Part shown: one piece after another, positions 1-7,603 of the stretch
Numbering within the stretch: position 1 is the stretch's first letter
How the letters are laid out: each line of letters starts with the position of its first letter
Assembly: GCA_002399505.1 (NCBI GenBank)
Contig: DHDT01000071.1
Coordinates: 13,602 to 31,994 of the forward strand
Direction of reading: 5' to 3'
Length of the DNA stretch: 18,393 bases
DNA from: Caryophanales bacterium UBA4869
Lineage (GTDB): Bacteria; Bacillota_I; Bacilli_A; RFN20; CAG-288
Program-made: the position numbers and the translations under genes
Notes under the pieces: model-generated
Told to the model about the DNA's origin: nothing
The model's input: the letters and a program-made list of their open reading frames with translations, nothing else
The model's database searches: none

Positions 1-670
1 TTGTTCCTTCTCCGCCAGGACGGGCAAAGGTGACAATACCGACATCGGCGTTGACTTTGCTTTCCCAGCCTGATTCTAAGCCGAATTCAGCTTCAGTGAA
101 CTTGCTAGGGTTGAGTTCAGTGATCTTGAATCCGGTATAATCGCCAGCCGTCTTGTTAGGACCCCAAGTATAGGTTCTCTTGGTTCCGGCCCAGGGATTA
201 GTGGTCTCAGTGTACTTGTCTCCTAAGACCTTGTTGATATAGAAATCCTTGAGAGTCGGATCTACTGTCATGCCAGCATCTTCGAAAGCATCGACGATGT
301 TGACCTGATCAGTGTTATTGGCAGTGTTATCGCAGTGATAGACGTCATAGGAGGCACCGCCGAAGAGGGCGATCTTGCTAGTCTTAGCTAAAGGAAGAAC
401 AGAATTCTCGTTCTTCATGATGACCGTGCCTTCAGCACCTTCTCTTACGGATAGCTCTTTAGCGGCGTTCATCATCTCTTCACCGGTCTTGTATTCGGAA
501 ACGTATTTAGGATCTTCGGTATTGGTGACATAGCTCTGAGTGCCTAAGGCATTGTCAATCGAGCTTCTCCAAGTGTCGGCAATCGAATAACCTACCGCTG
601 CAATCATGGCGATAGATAACAAAATTGAAGATGTGCCTAAGAGAGCAGTTCCAAGTTTCTTTTTGTTCAT
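1..670 (-). CDS. Membrane-anchored GH3 family glycoside hydrolase, sandwich domain first (partial, 3' end outside window)
   Basis: Only the first 223 codons are present; the gene continues past the left edge. The start at 670 follows a good ribosome binding site (GGAGGAAAAG). Residues 1-5 are basic (MNKKK) and about 7-30 are hydrophobic, giving an uncleaved anchor or signal segment. Residues 77-94 (EGAEGTVIMKNENSVLPL) and 97-104 (TSKIALFG) match the start of the GH3 alpha/beta sandwich domain, and residues 216-222 (ARPGGEG) match its R-x-x-G-E-G loop, which contributes to the active site. In ordinary GH3 enzymes this domain follows the catalytic TIM barrel; here it follows the anchor, so the barrel should lie downstream (reversed order, known from some rumen Firmicutes beta-glucosidases). 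Family members hydrolyse beta-glucosides, xylosides or N-acetylglucosaminides; substrate cannot be told from this part. GH3 membership is fairly sure, activity not. Confidence 0.8.
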   Translation of the reverse strand, partial: MNKKKLGTALLGTSSILLSIAMIAAVGYSIADTWRSSIDNALGTQSYVTNTEDPKYVSEYKTGEEMMNAAKELSVREGAEGTVIMKNENSVLPLAKTSKIALFGGASYDVYHCDNTANNTDQVNIVDAFEDAGMTVDPTLKDFYINKVLGDKYTETTNPWAGTKRTYTWGPNKTAGDYTGFKITELNPSKFTEAEFGLESGWESKVNADVGIVTFARPGGEGT

Positions 671-795
671 CTTTTCCTCCGTTTGTCCTTCTCTTGATAA
701 TTCTTTTGATTATCTTTTTTCATTAACACCGTTTCTTTTTTGATCATTTCAGATGTTTCTGTTTGCATGCTTTTTTTCAGAAATATCCATTCATA

Positions 796-823
796 ATCAT
801 ATAGGAACAGCGCTGATACACAA
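796..823 (-). promoter_or_regulatory. Possible promoter of the GH3 gene
   Basis: On the minus strand TTGTGT (818-823) and TATGAT (796-801) are separated by 16 bases, a passable sigma-A type pair that would give a leader of roughly 120 bases. The 307-base gap between the GH3 gene and rhaD holds only this candidate, AT-rich sequence and the rhaD terminator. Weak evidence; other -10-like strings exist in the gap. Confidence 0.3.
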
Positions 824-937
824 AGTTTATCATGGAAGAGCTTTCAGCGTTATATTGTGATTGAATATTGATATTTAATTTTTAATTATGCTCATTTTGA
901 ACACAATTGAACAAGTCTAAACAATATATAAGGATAT

Positions 938-968
938 AAGAAAAGCGTTGAGTTTTTAGCTCAACGCT
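938..968 (-). terminator. Intrinsic terminator of the rhaBAD operon
   Basis: A perfect 9-bp stem, AGCGTTGAG (944-952) with CTCAACGCT (960-968), has a 7-base loop and on the minus strand is followed by TTTTCTT. It starts ten bases after the rhaD stop codon, the expected place for the operon terminator. Confidence 0.88.
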
Positions 969-977
969 GGTGTTTTT

Positions 978-1796
978 CTACTTATTCAGCACATCTTCGT
1001 TCAAAGTGACGTGGAAGGCTTTGGCTAAGGCTCTGAATTGCTCAGTTGATATAGTCTGCCTTTTGTGATCAGTCATAGAAAGGACTTTCACTAAGATCTC
1101 AGCTGATTTTTCAATCGTGTCAATCAGTCCGAAGGTGGTCTGGAAGTCATATCCGGCTCCAAATATTCCGTGGTGAGCCCAGATGACGGCATCGTATTTG
1201 GTCATCAGCTTGGAGGTGGCTATTGCTATCTCTTCTCCTCCTGGCACCATCCAGGGAACGACACCGACTCCAGAGGGGAAGACGATTGGACATTCAGTTG
1301 CCATCTCCCACAATTCTCTTGAGAAAGTATCAGAATCAAGAGGAAGAACAAATGTTAGGGCAATGACGTTGGTGGCATGGCAATGATAGACGACACGATA
1401 ATCCGGATTTCTTTTCTTTAGGACTTCCAAGTTCATGAGATGGGAAGGAAGTTCGCTTGTCGGTCTTCCGCCTTTTGTAAGGCCCCAGACAATCATATAT
1501 TTAGAACCAGTTTCATCAACTTTGATAACACAGAGTGATTCTTCAGGATATAATTTGACATTCATCATGAATTTACCAGAACCGGTTACTAAGAAATATT
1601 CGTTGGCCAGTGTTTTTACAGTAGCTCCGATTTCCTGCCAGACGCCAGTCTTCAAGTCATCTTGAATAGATTGGACTTCTTCTTCTTTTAAACGGTAAGA
1701 GAGATTGCCTCCGTTACGTTCATGCCATCCTTTTTTATAGCCTTCGTCACATAAACGTATCGCCTGTCTGGTAAAGACTGTGTCGATTACTTTCAT
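978..1796 (-). CDS. rhaD: Rhamnulose-1-phosphate aldolase RhaD
   Basis: Cytoplasmic class II zinc aldolase; splits L-rhamnulose 1-phosphate into dihydroxyacetone phosphate and L-lactaldehyde, the last step of the rhamnose pathway. Numbering from an upstream GTG at 1802: the N-terminal W-x-E-R-N-G-G-N-L-S motif (residues 26-35) and TGSGK (73-77) fit phosphate binding; Glu117 is the likely catalytic base; His140, His142 (YHCHATN) and a histidine of AHHG (209-212) are the zinc ligands. Length (272-274 residues) matches the E. coli enzyme. Two starts are possible: GTG at 1802, overlapping the rhaA stop by four bases (GTGA), or ATG at 1796. I prefer the ATG because AGAGG at 1806-1810 is nine bases from it but only three from the GTG. 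Last gene of rhaBAD; translation is probably coupled to rhaA. Confidence 0.96.
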   Translation of the reverse strand: MKVIDTVFTRQAIRLCDEGYKKGWHERNGGNLSYRLKEEEVQSIQDDLKTGVWQEIGATVKTLANEYFLVTGSGKFMMNVKLYPEESLCVIKVDETGSKYMIVWGLTKGGRPTSELPSHLMNLEVLKKRNPDYRVVYHCHATNVIALTFVLPLDSDTFSRELWEMATECPIVFPSGVGVVPWMVPGGEEIAIATSKLMTKYDAVIWAHHGIFGAGYDFQTTFGLIDTIEKSAEILVKVLSMTDHKRQTISTEQFRALAKAFHVTLNEDVLNK

Positions 1797-1798
1797 TT

Positions 1799-3052
1799 TC
1801 ACTTACCTCTTTTAGCTAAGATTTCTTTTTCGTAACGATGTATTTCATCTAAGACATCCATACCGACTAAAATTCCGTTTTTATGACAGAAATAATCGAA
1901 TACTATGCCAAAAGGCATGGTTTTCATTCTTTCTGTAATAAACATCCTATCGGTATAATTTCCTTCTTCTTCAATCTTCTTTAACTTCATAGTAGGTTCA
2001 AGATAAGCCTTGAGCAAAGCCTTGAGAGTTGATCTGGTTCCGATTACCCAGGCGGCAATTCTATTGATTGAGGCATCAAAGAAATCCAATCCGATAGAGG
2101 TCTTTTCAATGATGTTGTTTCTGACTAGAGACCTTGCAATCTCATTAAGTTCGTCGTCAAAAATAACTACGTGATCGGAATCCCATCTTACTGGTCTGGA
2201 GACATGGAGAAGAATATGAGGAACAAAGAGAGAAACAGCGGAGATCTTGTCTGATACGTATTCAGTCGGATGGAAATGTCCGGAATCCAGACAGAGAGCC
2301 AATTGGTTTTTGACCGCATAACCTAAATAGAATTCGTTAGAGCCGGTCGTATATGATTCGACACCGATACCAAAGAGTTTGGATTCCAAGGCATCGATTT
2401 CATATCTGCTGTCGCTTTTCTCTTTGAAAATCTGATCAAGAGAGTCTTCTAGTCTTTCTCTGGGAGACAGGCGATCATAAGGAATGTCTTTGAAACCATC
2501 AGGTATCCAGAAATTGGTGACACAGGGTTCACCTAATTCTTTTCCAAAATATTGAGAAATCTTTCTCGATTTCTGACAATGCCTGATCCAGAAATCTCGG
2601 ATTTCCTTATCGGGAGAAGATAGGGTAAATCCGGTTTTTGCCATCGGGTGAGAAAAACAGGTGGGATTAAAATCTAATCCGATTTTGTTTTTCTTTGCCC
2701 AAGAAACCCATTTTTTGAAATCTTCAGGCTCCAGTTCATCGATGTCTTTCTTTTCAGTTGGTTCAGCATAGATGGCATGAAGATTGACTTTGTGTCTGCC
2801 AGGAAGAAGAGACATCACTTCTTCAAGGTCTTCTCTAAGCTCTTCAGGAGTCGAGGCTTTTCCTGGATAATTTCCGGTTGCCTGAATGCCACCTGATAAA
2901 TCCCCGGGATTCATAAATCCCCGTACATCGTCTCCCTGCCAGCATTGGAGAGAGATGGATACTTTTTGCATCTCTTCTAAGGCTTTATCAGTATCTACAC
3001 CGATCTTTCTGTACTCTTCTTTTGCGAGAAGATATTCGTTTTCAATGGACAT
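1799..3052 (-). CDS. rhaA: L-rhamnose isomerase RhaA
   Basis: Cytoplasmic isomerase converting L-rhamnose to L-rhamnulose with two divalent metals (Mn type). At 417 residues it is almost the length of the E. coli enzyme and strongly similar along its whole length as I remember that protein: CWQGDD (37-42), GGIQATGNYPGKA (54-66), GLDFNPTCFSHP (125-136), LCLDSGHFHPTE (253-264), HVSRPVRWDSDH (283-294) and GLDFFDASINRIAAW (321-335). Likely metal ligands are Glu232, Asp256, His283 and Asp323 for one site, with His259, Asp291 and Asp293 for the other. ATG at 3052 has AGGAGG at 3061-3066, which overlaps the end of rhaB; the two genes are one base apart. The stop overlaps the possible GTG start of rhaD. 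Confidence 0.98.
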   Translation of the reverse strand: MSIENEYLLAKEEYRKIGVDTDKALEEMQKVSISLQCWQGDDVRGFMNPGDLSGGIQATGNYPGKASTPEELREDLEEVMSLLPGRHKVNLHAIYAEPTEKKDIDELEPEDFKKWVSWAKKNKIGLDFNPTCFSHPMAKTGFTLSSPDKEIRDFWIRHCQKSRKISQYFGKELGEPCVTNFWIPDGFKDIPYDRLSPRERLEDSLDQIFKEKSDSRYEIDALESKLFGIGVESYTTGSNEFYLGYAVKNQLALCLDSGHFHPTEYVSDKISAVSLFVPHILLHVSRPVRWDSDHVVIFDDELNEIARSLVRNNIIEKTSIGLDFFDASINRIAAWVIGTRSTLKALLKAYLEPTMKLKKIEEEGNYTDRMFITERMKTMPFGIVFDYFCHKNGILVGMDVLDEIHRYEKEILAKRGK

Positions 3053-3053
3053 T

Positions 3054-4517
3054 TTATTTTCCTCCTATTGATATGGTATTCAGATAATCTTTGTATTTAT
3101 CAGCTGTTCTTTCTGTGTCTTTTGGAAGATAGCTTTCTCTTATTGTTGATTTTGAAAGAACCTTTCTGGCTTCAATATGATTTTTGAATAATCCTAAGTA
3201 GATAAGCTGAGCCAATGTGTTTCCGTAGACAGTTGCCTCTCCTTCTCCGGTGATGACTTCGACATTGAGACTGTCTGCAATCAATTGATTAAGGAGCTTG
3301 GCGTATGCTCCACCTCCGATTACACAAAGTCTTTGGATATCTTTGCCGGTGATTTTCTTGAGGGTATCGAATTCTCTGACGTATTTGAAGGCCATGGATT
3401 CATAGATGGAACGGGCGATATGTTTGAGCTCCATTTCGCCTTGGTATTGGTTGGTTTTTTTAAGATAGGAATAATATTTTTCAATCATGTTCCCAGGTTT
3501 CTTGAAGCACTCGTCTTCAATATCGATATAGGTGTTGTTATCAGTGACTCCCTGAGCCATCTGAGCGATTTCCTGAAAAGAAATTTCTTTTTCTTTTCTG
3601 ACATAATCGTGTCTTATCTCCTGGAGGATAAAAAGACCCATTATGTTTTTCAAAAAACGCACGCTATGGTCAAGACCTATTTCATTAGTGAAATTGTTAC
3701 TGTATGTTTCATCGTTAATCAAAGGTGAATCAAGTTCTATGCCTAGAAGAGACCAGGTTCCGCTTGCTAAAAAGGCAGTTTTAGAGTCTATAGGCGCACT
3801 GGCGACTGCGCTTGCTGTATCGTGTGAACCGACGGCTACTACTTCACAGTCATAGAGATGATATTGATCAAGTAGGTTCTGTTTGAGATGACCGATCAAA
3901 GAAGAAGGATAAATAATCGGAGAGAAGTTTTCTTCTTTCAGTCCGATAAGATTCATATTCTTATGAGAAAGTGACCGAGTGAGAGGATTATATAAGGCTG
4001 TCGTAGATAGATTAGTCAGCTCCATTCTCTTGATTCCGGTCAGATAGAAGGCTATAAGATCCGGTATCAGAAGAAAAGAAGAGAAGTATTTCTTTTTGCT
4101 GATATCATCTGCCAGTTGAAAGATAGTGTTGAAATCCAATTTCTGAATTCCTGATTCCTGGTAGATATCTCTATAATCAACTTTTGAAAGAACCTTTGCC
4201 ATACTGTCCTGGTTTCGATAATCACGATAGCCTAAAGGCCAGGATATGAGATTGTCTCTTTTATCTAACAGACCATAATCGACCGCGAAACTGTCGATTC
4301 CAATTGTTCGAATGTCTTTGTATTTTGAGAAAGAAACCGATATTCCCTGTAATATATTTGCCATCATCGACTCAAAGTCCCAGCAAAGATGACCTTCATG
4401 GTTCACCATTTCGTTTTGAAAACGATAGGTTTCCACGGAAAAAAAGGAGTTACCGTCAAAATCAGTAACATATATTCTTCCGCTGGATGCTCCGATGTCT
4501 ATTGATAAAGTTCTCAT
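3054..4517 (-). CDS. rhaB: Rhamnulokinase RhaB
   Basis: Cytoplasmic FGGY-family sugar kinase phosphorylating L-rhamnulose with ATP to rhamnulose 1-phosphate, the substrate of RhaD. Residues 6-14 (DIGASSGRI) are the N-terminal phosphate motif of the ASKHA fold. GSHDTASAVAS in the middle of the chain is the characteristic RhaB version of the catalytic loop with the presumed base Asp. LCVIGGGAYAKLLNQ near residue 400 is the C-terminal FGGY adenine/sugar motif, followed by EATVYGN. The length, 487 residues, is normal. First gene of rhaBAD. Its start at 4517 has only a weak AAGGA sequence some 12 bases upstream. No rhamnose transporter or mutarotase is linked in this window, so uptake must be encoded elsewhere. 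Confidence 0.97.
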   Translation of the reverse strand: MRTLSIDIGASSGRIYVTDFDGNSFFSVETYRFQNEMVNHEGHLCWDFESMMANILQGISVSFSKYKDIRTIGIDSFAVDYGLLDKRDNLISWPLGYRDYRNQDSMAKVLSKVDYRDIYQESGIQKLDFNTIFQLADDISKKKYFSSFLLIPDLIAFYLTGIKRMELTNLSTTALYNPLTRSLSHKNMNLIGLKEENFSPIIYPSSLIGHLKQNLLDQYHLYDCEVVAVGSHDTASAVASAPIDSKTAFLASGTWSLLGIELDSPLINDETYSNNFTNEIGLDHSVRFLKNIMGLFILQEIRHDYVRKEKEISFQEIAQMAQGVTDNNTYIDIEDECFKKPGNMIEKYYSYLKKTNQYQGEMELKHIARSIYESMAFKYVREFDTLKKITGKDIQRLCVIGGGAYAKLLNQLIADSLNVEVITGEGEATVYGNTLAQLIYLGLFKNHIEARKVLSKSTIRESYLPKDTERTADKYKDYLNTISIGGK

Positions 4518-4539
4518 AATGGATATTATTCCTTAAATA

Positions 4540-4548
4540 ATGATAACA
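4540..4548 (-). promoter_or_regulatory. Candidate extended -10 promoter of rhaBAD
   Basis: On the minus strand TGTTATCAT is an extended -10 (TG-N-TATCAT), with no convincing -35 seventeen bases upstream. Transcription would begin near 4533, leaving a very short leader of about 15 bases before the rhaB ATG. Confidence 0.35.
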
Positions 4549-4578
4549 GGAAAGCCCTTTCTATGAGTGGGTTTGAAC

Positions 4579-4594
4579 AATTATTGCAATAATT
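4579..4594. promoter_or_regulatory. Perfect 16-bp palindrome, candidate operator of the DeoR-type regulator
   Basis: AATTATTGCAATAATT is an exact palindrome in the 126-base divergent gap between rhaB and the regulator gene. It covers the -35 hexamer of the regulator promoter and lies about 45 bases upstream of the proposed rhaB start site, so a bound protein could control both directions. That the DeoR protein binds it is an inference from position and symmetry. Confidence 0.5.
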
Positions 4595-4612
4595 TATTTT
4601 TTGTCATAGAAT
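4584..4612 (+). promoter_or_regulatory. Promoter of the DeoR-family regulator gene
   Basis: TTGCAA (4584-4589), 17 bases, TAGAAT (4607-4612): a good sigma-A type promoter ending about 30 bases before the ATG. The -35 lies inside the palindrome at 4579-4594, suggesting autoregulation. Confidence 0.6.
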
Positions 4613-4643
4613 TAAATCATATTCAATCACAAGTGAGCAAAAC

Positions 4644-5408
4644 ATGTACGACCTAGAAAGACAAAACAAAATTCTTGAGCTGTTGAAGAACAATAAAGCG
4701 GTCAGTGTCAATAAGCTGGCGCAGCTTCTTTACGCATCCAGCGCTACTATCAGAAGAGATTTGACGAAGATGGAACAGAAAGGATTAGTCACTCGTACTT
4801 TCGGTGCCGTCATGATAAACGCAAATCCCTCCAATACTGAAAAGGCTTTTGAATTAAGAGAGAAAAGCAACATTGTCCAGAAGCGGTCTCTATGTCAAAG
4901 AGCAGTTGATCTTATCAGAGACAACTCCTCTATTTTCATCGACTCTTCTTCTACTCTCCTGCACATTGTCCCTTATCTCAACTCTTTTTCCAATCTGACC
5001 ATTATCACTAATGGTTTGGTCATTGCCAACGAACTTATCAATCAGACAAAACATTCTGTCATTATCTGCGGGGGACAGGTTCAGCCTAATACCAACTCGA
5101 TGTTAGGAGCCTTGGCTTTTGCCTCTCTTAGAAAGTTCCATACTGATTTATCGTTGATATCAACTGCCGCTTTAGATTTCCAGTCCGGTTTCTATGAACT
5201 GACAATCGAGTCATCAGAATTGAAGAAAGTCTTAATCAGCAATTCTGATAAGACCGTCGTCTTATGCGATGAATCTAAAATCAATAAGAGATCTTTATAT
5301 CAATGCTGCGACTTAGGTGATGTAGACACTATTATTTCTGATTATGTGTTGACAAAAGAAGATGAAAAGCTCATCAATAAGTCAAAGGTTGAGTTTATCA
5401 ATGCCTGA
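4644..5408 (+). CDS. DeoR-family transcriptional regulator, probable rhamnose operon regulator
   Basis: Cytoplasmic DNA-binding regulator of 254 residues, the usual DeoR length. Residues 3-55 form the N-terminal winged helix-turn-helix (RQNKILELLK, then VSVNKLAQLLYASSATIRRDL as recognition region, then the wing GLVTRTFGA). Residues about 75-230 are the DeoRC sensor domain, a sugar-phosphate isomerase-like fold: DSSST (100-104), TNG (122-124), GG (143-144) and CDESK (208-212) are its usual phosphosugar-binding points. It is divergent from rhaBAD across 126 bases, so the likely effector is a phosphorylated intermediate such as rhamnulose 1-phosphate; DeoR-type RhaR is known in Bacillus. The ATG at 4644 has no strong ribosome binding site. 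Family is certain, target inferred from position. Confidence 0.88.
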   Translation: MYDLERQNKILELLKNNKAVSVNKLAQLLYASSATIRRDLTKMEQKGLVTRTFGAVMINANPSNTEKAFELREKSNIVQKRSLCQRAVDLIRDNSSIFIDSSSTLLHIVPYLNSFSNLTIITNGLVIANELINQTKHSVIICGGQVQPNTNSMLGALAFASLRKFHTDLSLISTAALDFQSGFYELTIESSELKKVLISNSDKTVVLCDESKINKRSLYQCCDLGDVDTIISDYVLTKEDEKLINKSKVEFINA

Positions 5409-5448
5409 TTATTCTTGTTATCTATAAACTCGTATGTTTATCAATAGA

Positions 5449-5457
5449 TGATATAAT
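5449..5457 (+). promoter_or_regulatory. Extended -10 promoter of mnmE placed for a leaderless transcript
   Basis: TGATATAAT (TG-N-TATAAT, perfect -10) ends at 5457, only six bases before the mnmE ATG at 5464. The usual start point seven bases downstream is the A of that ATG. No good -35 is visible; a small hairpin (ATAAAC 5424-5429 with GTTTAT 5436-5441) occupies that place. No Shine-Dalgarno sequence precedes the ATG. Confidence 0.6.
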
Positions 5458-5463
5458 TTTATT

Positions 5464-6819
5464 ATGCTAGTTTTTGACACCATCTGTGCTTTAGCGACAG
5501 CACCATATAAAAGCGCCTTAGCCATCATCAGACTCTCCGGTCCTAAGACCAGAGATGTTCTTTCTCATGTCATAAAGAAAGACACTGATAAATTAGAGCC
5601 CAATCACGCTTATTTCTTTCATCTTTACGAAGATAAGGATCATCCTTTCAAAGTCATCGATGAAGCCGTTGTTGTCTTCTATGAAGGACCAAAGTCATAT
5701 ACCGGCTTTGATATGGCGGAGTTTTATATTCACGGTTCTCTTCTGATCGCAGACGAACTTCTAGACGCCTTAGTCAAGTGGGGAGCAAGAAGAGCCATGA
5801 AAGGCGAGTTTTCTGCTCAGTCCTACTATAACGGCAAGATGGATCTTTTGAAGGCGGAAGGCATCAACGATCTTATCAACGCCACTTCCAAAAGAGCTAA
5901 GACAATAGCGACTGAAACTCTTAGCGGAAAAAATTCCGCAATCGTCTTGGATTTGAAAAAGAAACTTCTCGATTATCTTTCCGAGCTTGAATATTATGTC
6001 GAAGATCAGTATTCACAGGAAAAAGACGATTATGATGAAGAGCTTTTAAAGGTAAAGAAAAGCTTAGACAAAGATATTCTTGATCTTGATAAGATCATTG
6101 AAAAGACCAAGAGAGCCAATAGAGAATATCAGGGTTTCAATATTGCCATTGCCGGTGAACCCAATGTCGGCAAATCGACTTTGCTCAATGCGATATTAGG
6201 AGAGGACAAGGCAATTGTCTCTCCGATTCCCGGAACAACCAGAGATGTTGTCGAAGGAGAAAAAGAAATCAACGGTCTTCTGTTTAGATTCAAAGACACT
6301 GCCGGCTTAAGAAAGACTTCCGATTTCGTTGAGAATCTGGGAATAGAAAGATCCTATAAGACAGTAAAGGACGCAGACTTGGTTTTACTGACTAGTGACT
6401 GCGGATTTGAGGATATCTATAAAGACGAAGAACTGAAGTCTGTTCTCAAAGACAAGAAGATAATCAAAGTAGCTACAAAAAGAGATATCAATACTCATAT
6501 AGCTGATGCCGATATCAGTATCTGTTCTCTCAAAGATGATATTTCCGCTTTGACTGATAAGATACTTTCGGCTTTGAGTCTCGATAAAAAAGAAGAGTCT
6601 GCTTTCTTAGGAAAAAGAGAAGAAGAGTATCTGGAAAAGATTTCTTCTCAGATGAAAAAAGCCTCGGAGGCAATTTCTGAGACCGGTCAGATTGATATTT
6701 CCTCTGATACTCTGAGAGTTGCCGTAGCTTTTATAAACGAACTTATCGGAAATAGCGAAGGGCAGACCATGGAAGATATCTATCAAACGTTATTTTCAAA
6801 ATTCTGTTTAGGTAAATGA
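5464..6819 (+). CDS. mnmE: tRNA modification GTPase MnmE (TrmE)
   Basis: Cytoplasmic GTPase which, with MnmG, installs the (carboxymethyl)aminomethyl group on wobble uridine 34 of several tRNAs. Residues 1-120 are the TrmE N-terminal tetrahydrofolate-binding domain (FDTICALAT at 4-12, IIRLSG at 21-26), then a helical domain. The embedded G domain shows GEPNVGKSTL (231-240), GTTRD (257-261), DTAG (278-281) and TKRD (338-341), the last with Thr in place of the usual Asn. The chain ends FCLGK, the C-terminal C-x-GK motif whose cysteine is essential in this family. Length 451 is normal. It heads the plus-strand cluster; tatD begins one base after its stop. Its promoter appears to start transcription at the ATG itself. 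Confidence 0.97.
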   Translation: MLVFDTICALATAPYKSALAIIRLSGPKTRDVLSHVIKKDTDKLEPNHAYFFHLYEDKDHPFKVIDEAVVVFYEGPKSYTGFDMAEFYIHGSLLIADELLDALVKWGARRAMKGEFSAQSYYNGKMDLLKAEGINDLINATSKRAKTIATETLSGKNSAIVLDLKKKLLDYLSELEYYVEDQYSQEKDDYDEELLKVKKSLDKDILDLDKIIEKTKRANREYQGFNIAIAGEPNVGKSTLLNAILGEDKAIVSPIPGTTRDVVEGEKEINGLLFRFKDTAGLRKTSDFVENLGIERSYKTVKDADLVLLTSDCGFEDIYKDEELKSVLKDKKIIKVATKRDINTHIADADISICSLKDDISALTDKILSALSLDKKEESAFLGKREEEYLEKISSQMKKASEAISETGQIDISSDTLRVAVAFINELIGNSEGQTMEDIYQTLFSKFCLGK

Positions 6820-6820
6820 T

Positions 6821-7603
6821 ATGAAAATTGTAGATACCCATTCTCATCTTAATGATGACAAGTTATTCAGCCAAGTAGAAGATGTTGTTAAAAAAGCCCG
6901 TAATAACGGAGTTGAAGCTGTTTTCAACAACGCTGATTCTTTCAAGTCCTTCGATAGAATTTTGGAGCTTCAGAAGACATTCCCCGGCTTTTGTTATGCC
7001 GTTCTTGGAATCCATCCTGAGTTCGCTGATGAATCTGATGATTACTTTGATGAAACATATAAATTTATCAAAGAACATTCTTCAATGGTAAAAGCTATCG
7101 GTGAAATCGGTCTAGATTATCATTTTCATAAAGAACCGGAATATGTTCAGAAACAGAAGAGAAGATTTATCGAACAGATCAGGTTGGCAAAGTCTCTTTC
7201 TCTTCCTATTGTCATACATAGCAGAGATGCCGACAAAGATACTTTAGATATCATCAAAGAGGAGCTTCCCGACAAGCTTGATCTTCATTGTTATTCTGGT
7301 TCTTATGAGACTTTAAAGGAGTATCTGAAACTTCCTATCGATATTCATATTGGAATAGGTGGAGTATGTACTTTCAAAAATGCCCGAGTGATTAAGGAAG
7401 TGATTCAGAAAGCACCTCTTGACATCATGCTGACTGAGACAGATGCCCCTTATCTGGCACCGGTTCCCTTTAGAGGAACTCTAAACGAACCTGCCTATAT
7501 TCCTTATATTATTAAGGTGATCAGTGAACTTGTTGAAAAAGATGAAGAAGAATGTGCCAGTATCTTATATAATAACGGAGTCAAGTTTTATGGAATTAAG
7601 TGA
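6821..7603 (+). CDS. tatD: TatD family metal-dependent hydrolase (DNase)
   Basis: Cytoplasmic TIM-barrel hydrolase of the amidohydrolase superfamily, 260 residues; relatives are 3'-5' DNases/RNases with roles in repair and nucleic acid turnover. Ligands are visible: DTHSHLND with His7 and His9, GEIGLDYH with Glu95, HSRDA with His133, HCYSGS with His156 and ETDAPYL with Asp208, followed by PVPFRG and NEPAYIPY typical of the TatD/YabD group. It starts one base after mnmE stops and its last 14 bases overlap rnmV. The order tatD-rnmV-ksgA is the same as yabD-rnmV-ksgA in B. subtilis, so co-expression as an RNA-maturation unit is likely. Exact substrate cannot be told. Confidence 0.94.
   Translation: MKIVDTHSHLNDDKLFSQVEDVVKKARNNGVEAVFNNADSFKSFDRILELQKTFPGFCYAVLGIHPEFADESDDYFDETYKFIKEHSSMVKAIGEIGLDYHFHKEPEYVQKQKRRFIEQIRLAKSLSLPIVIHSRDADKDTLDIIKEELPDKLDLHCYSGSYETLKEYLKLPIDIHIGIGGVCTFKNARVIKEVIQKAPLDIMLTETDAPYLAPVPFRGTLNEPAYIPYIIKVISELVEKDEEECASILYNNGVKFYGIK

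Noticed and set aside
3285..3728. Plus-strand 147-codon open frame inside rhaB
   Set aside because: Antisense to a well-conserved kinase, no ribosome binding site, no recognisable protein.
7524..7589. Upstream start of rnmV at 7524
   Set aside because: It would overlap tatD by 80 bases; the ATG at 7590 has GGAG at good spacing and fits the family's N-terminus.
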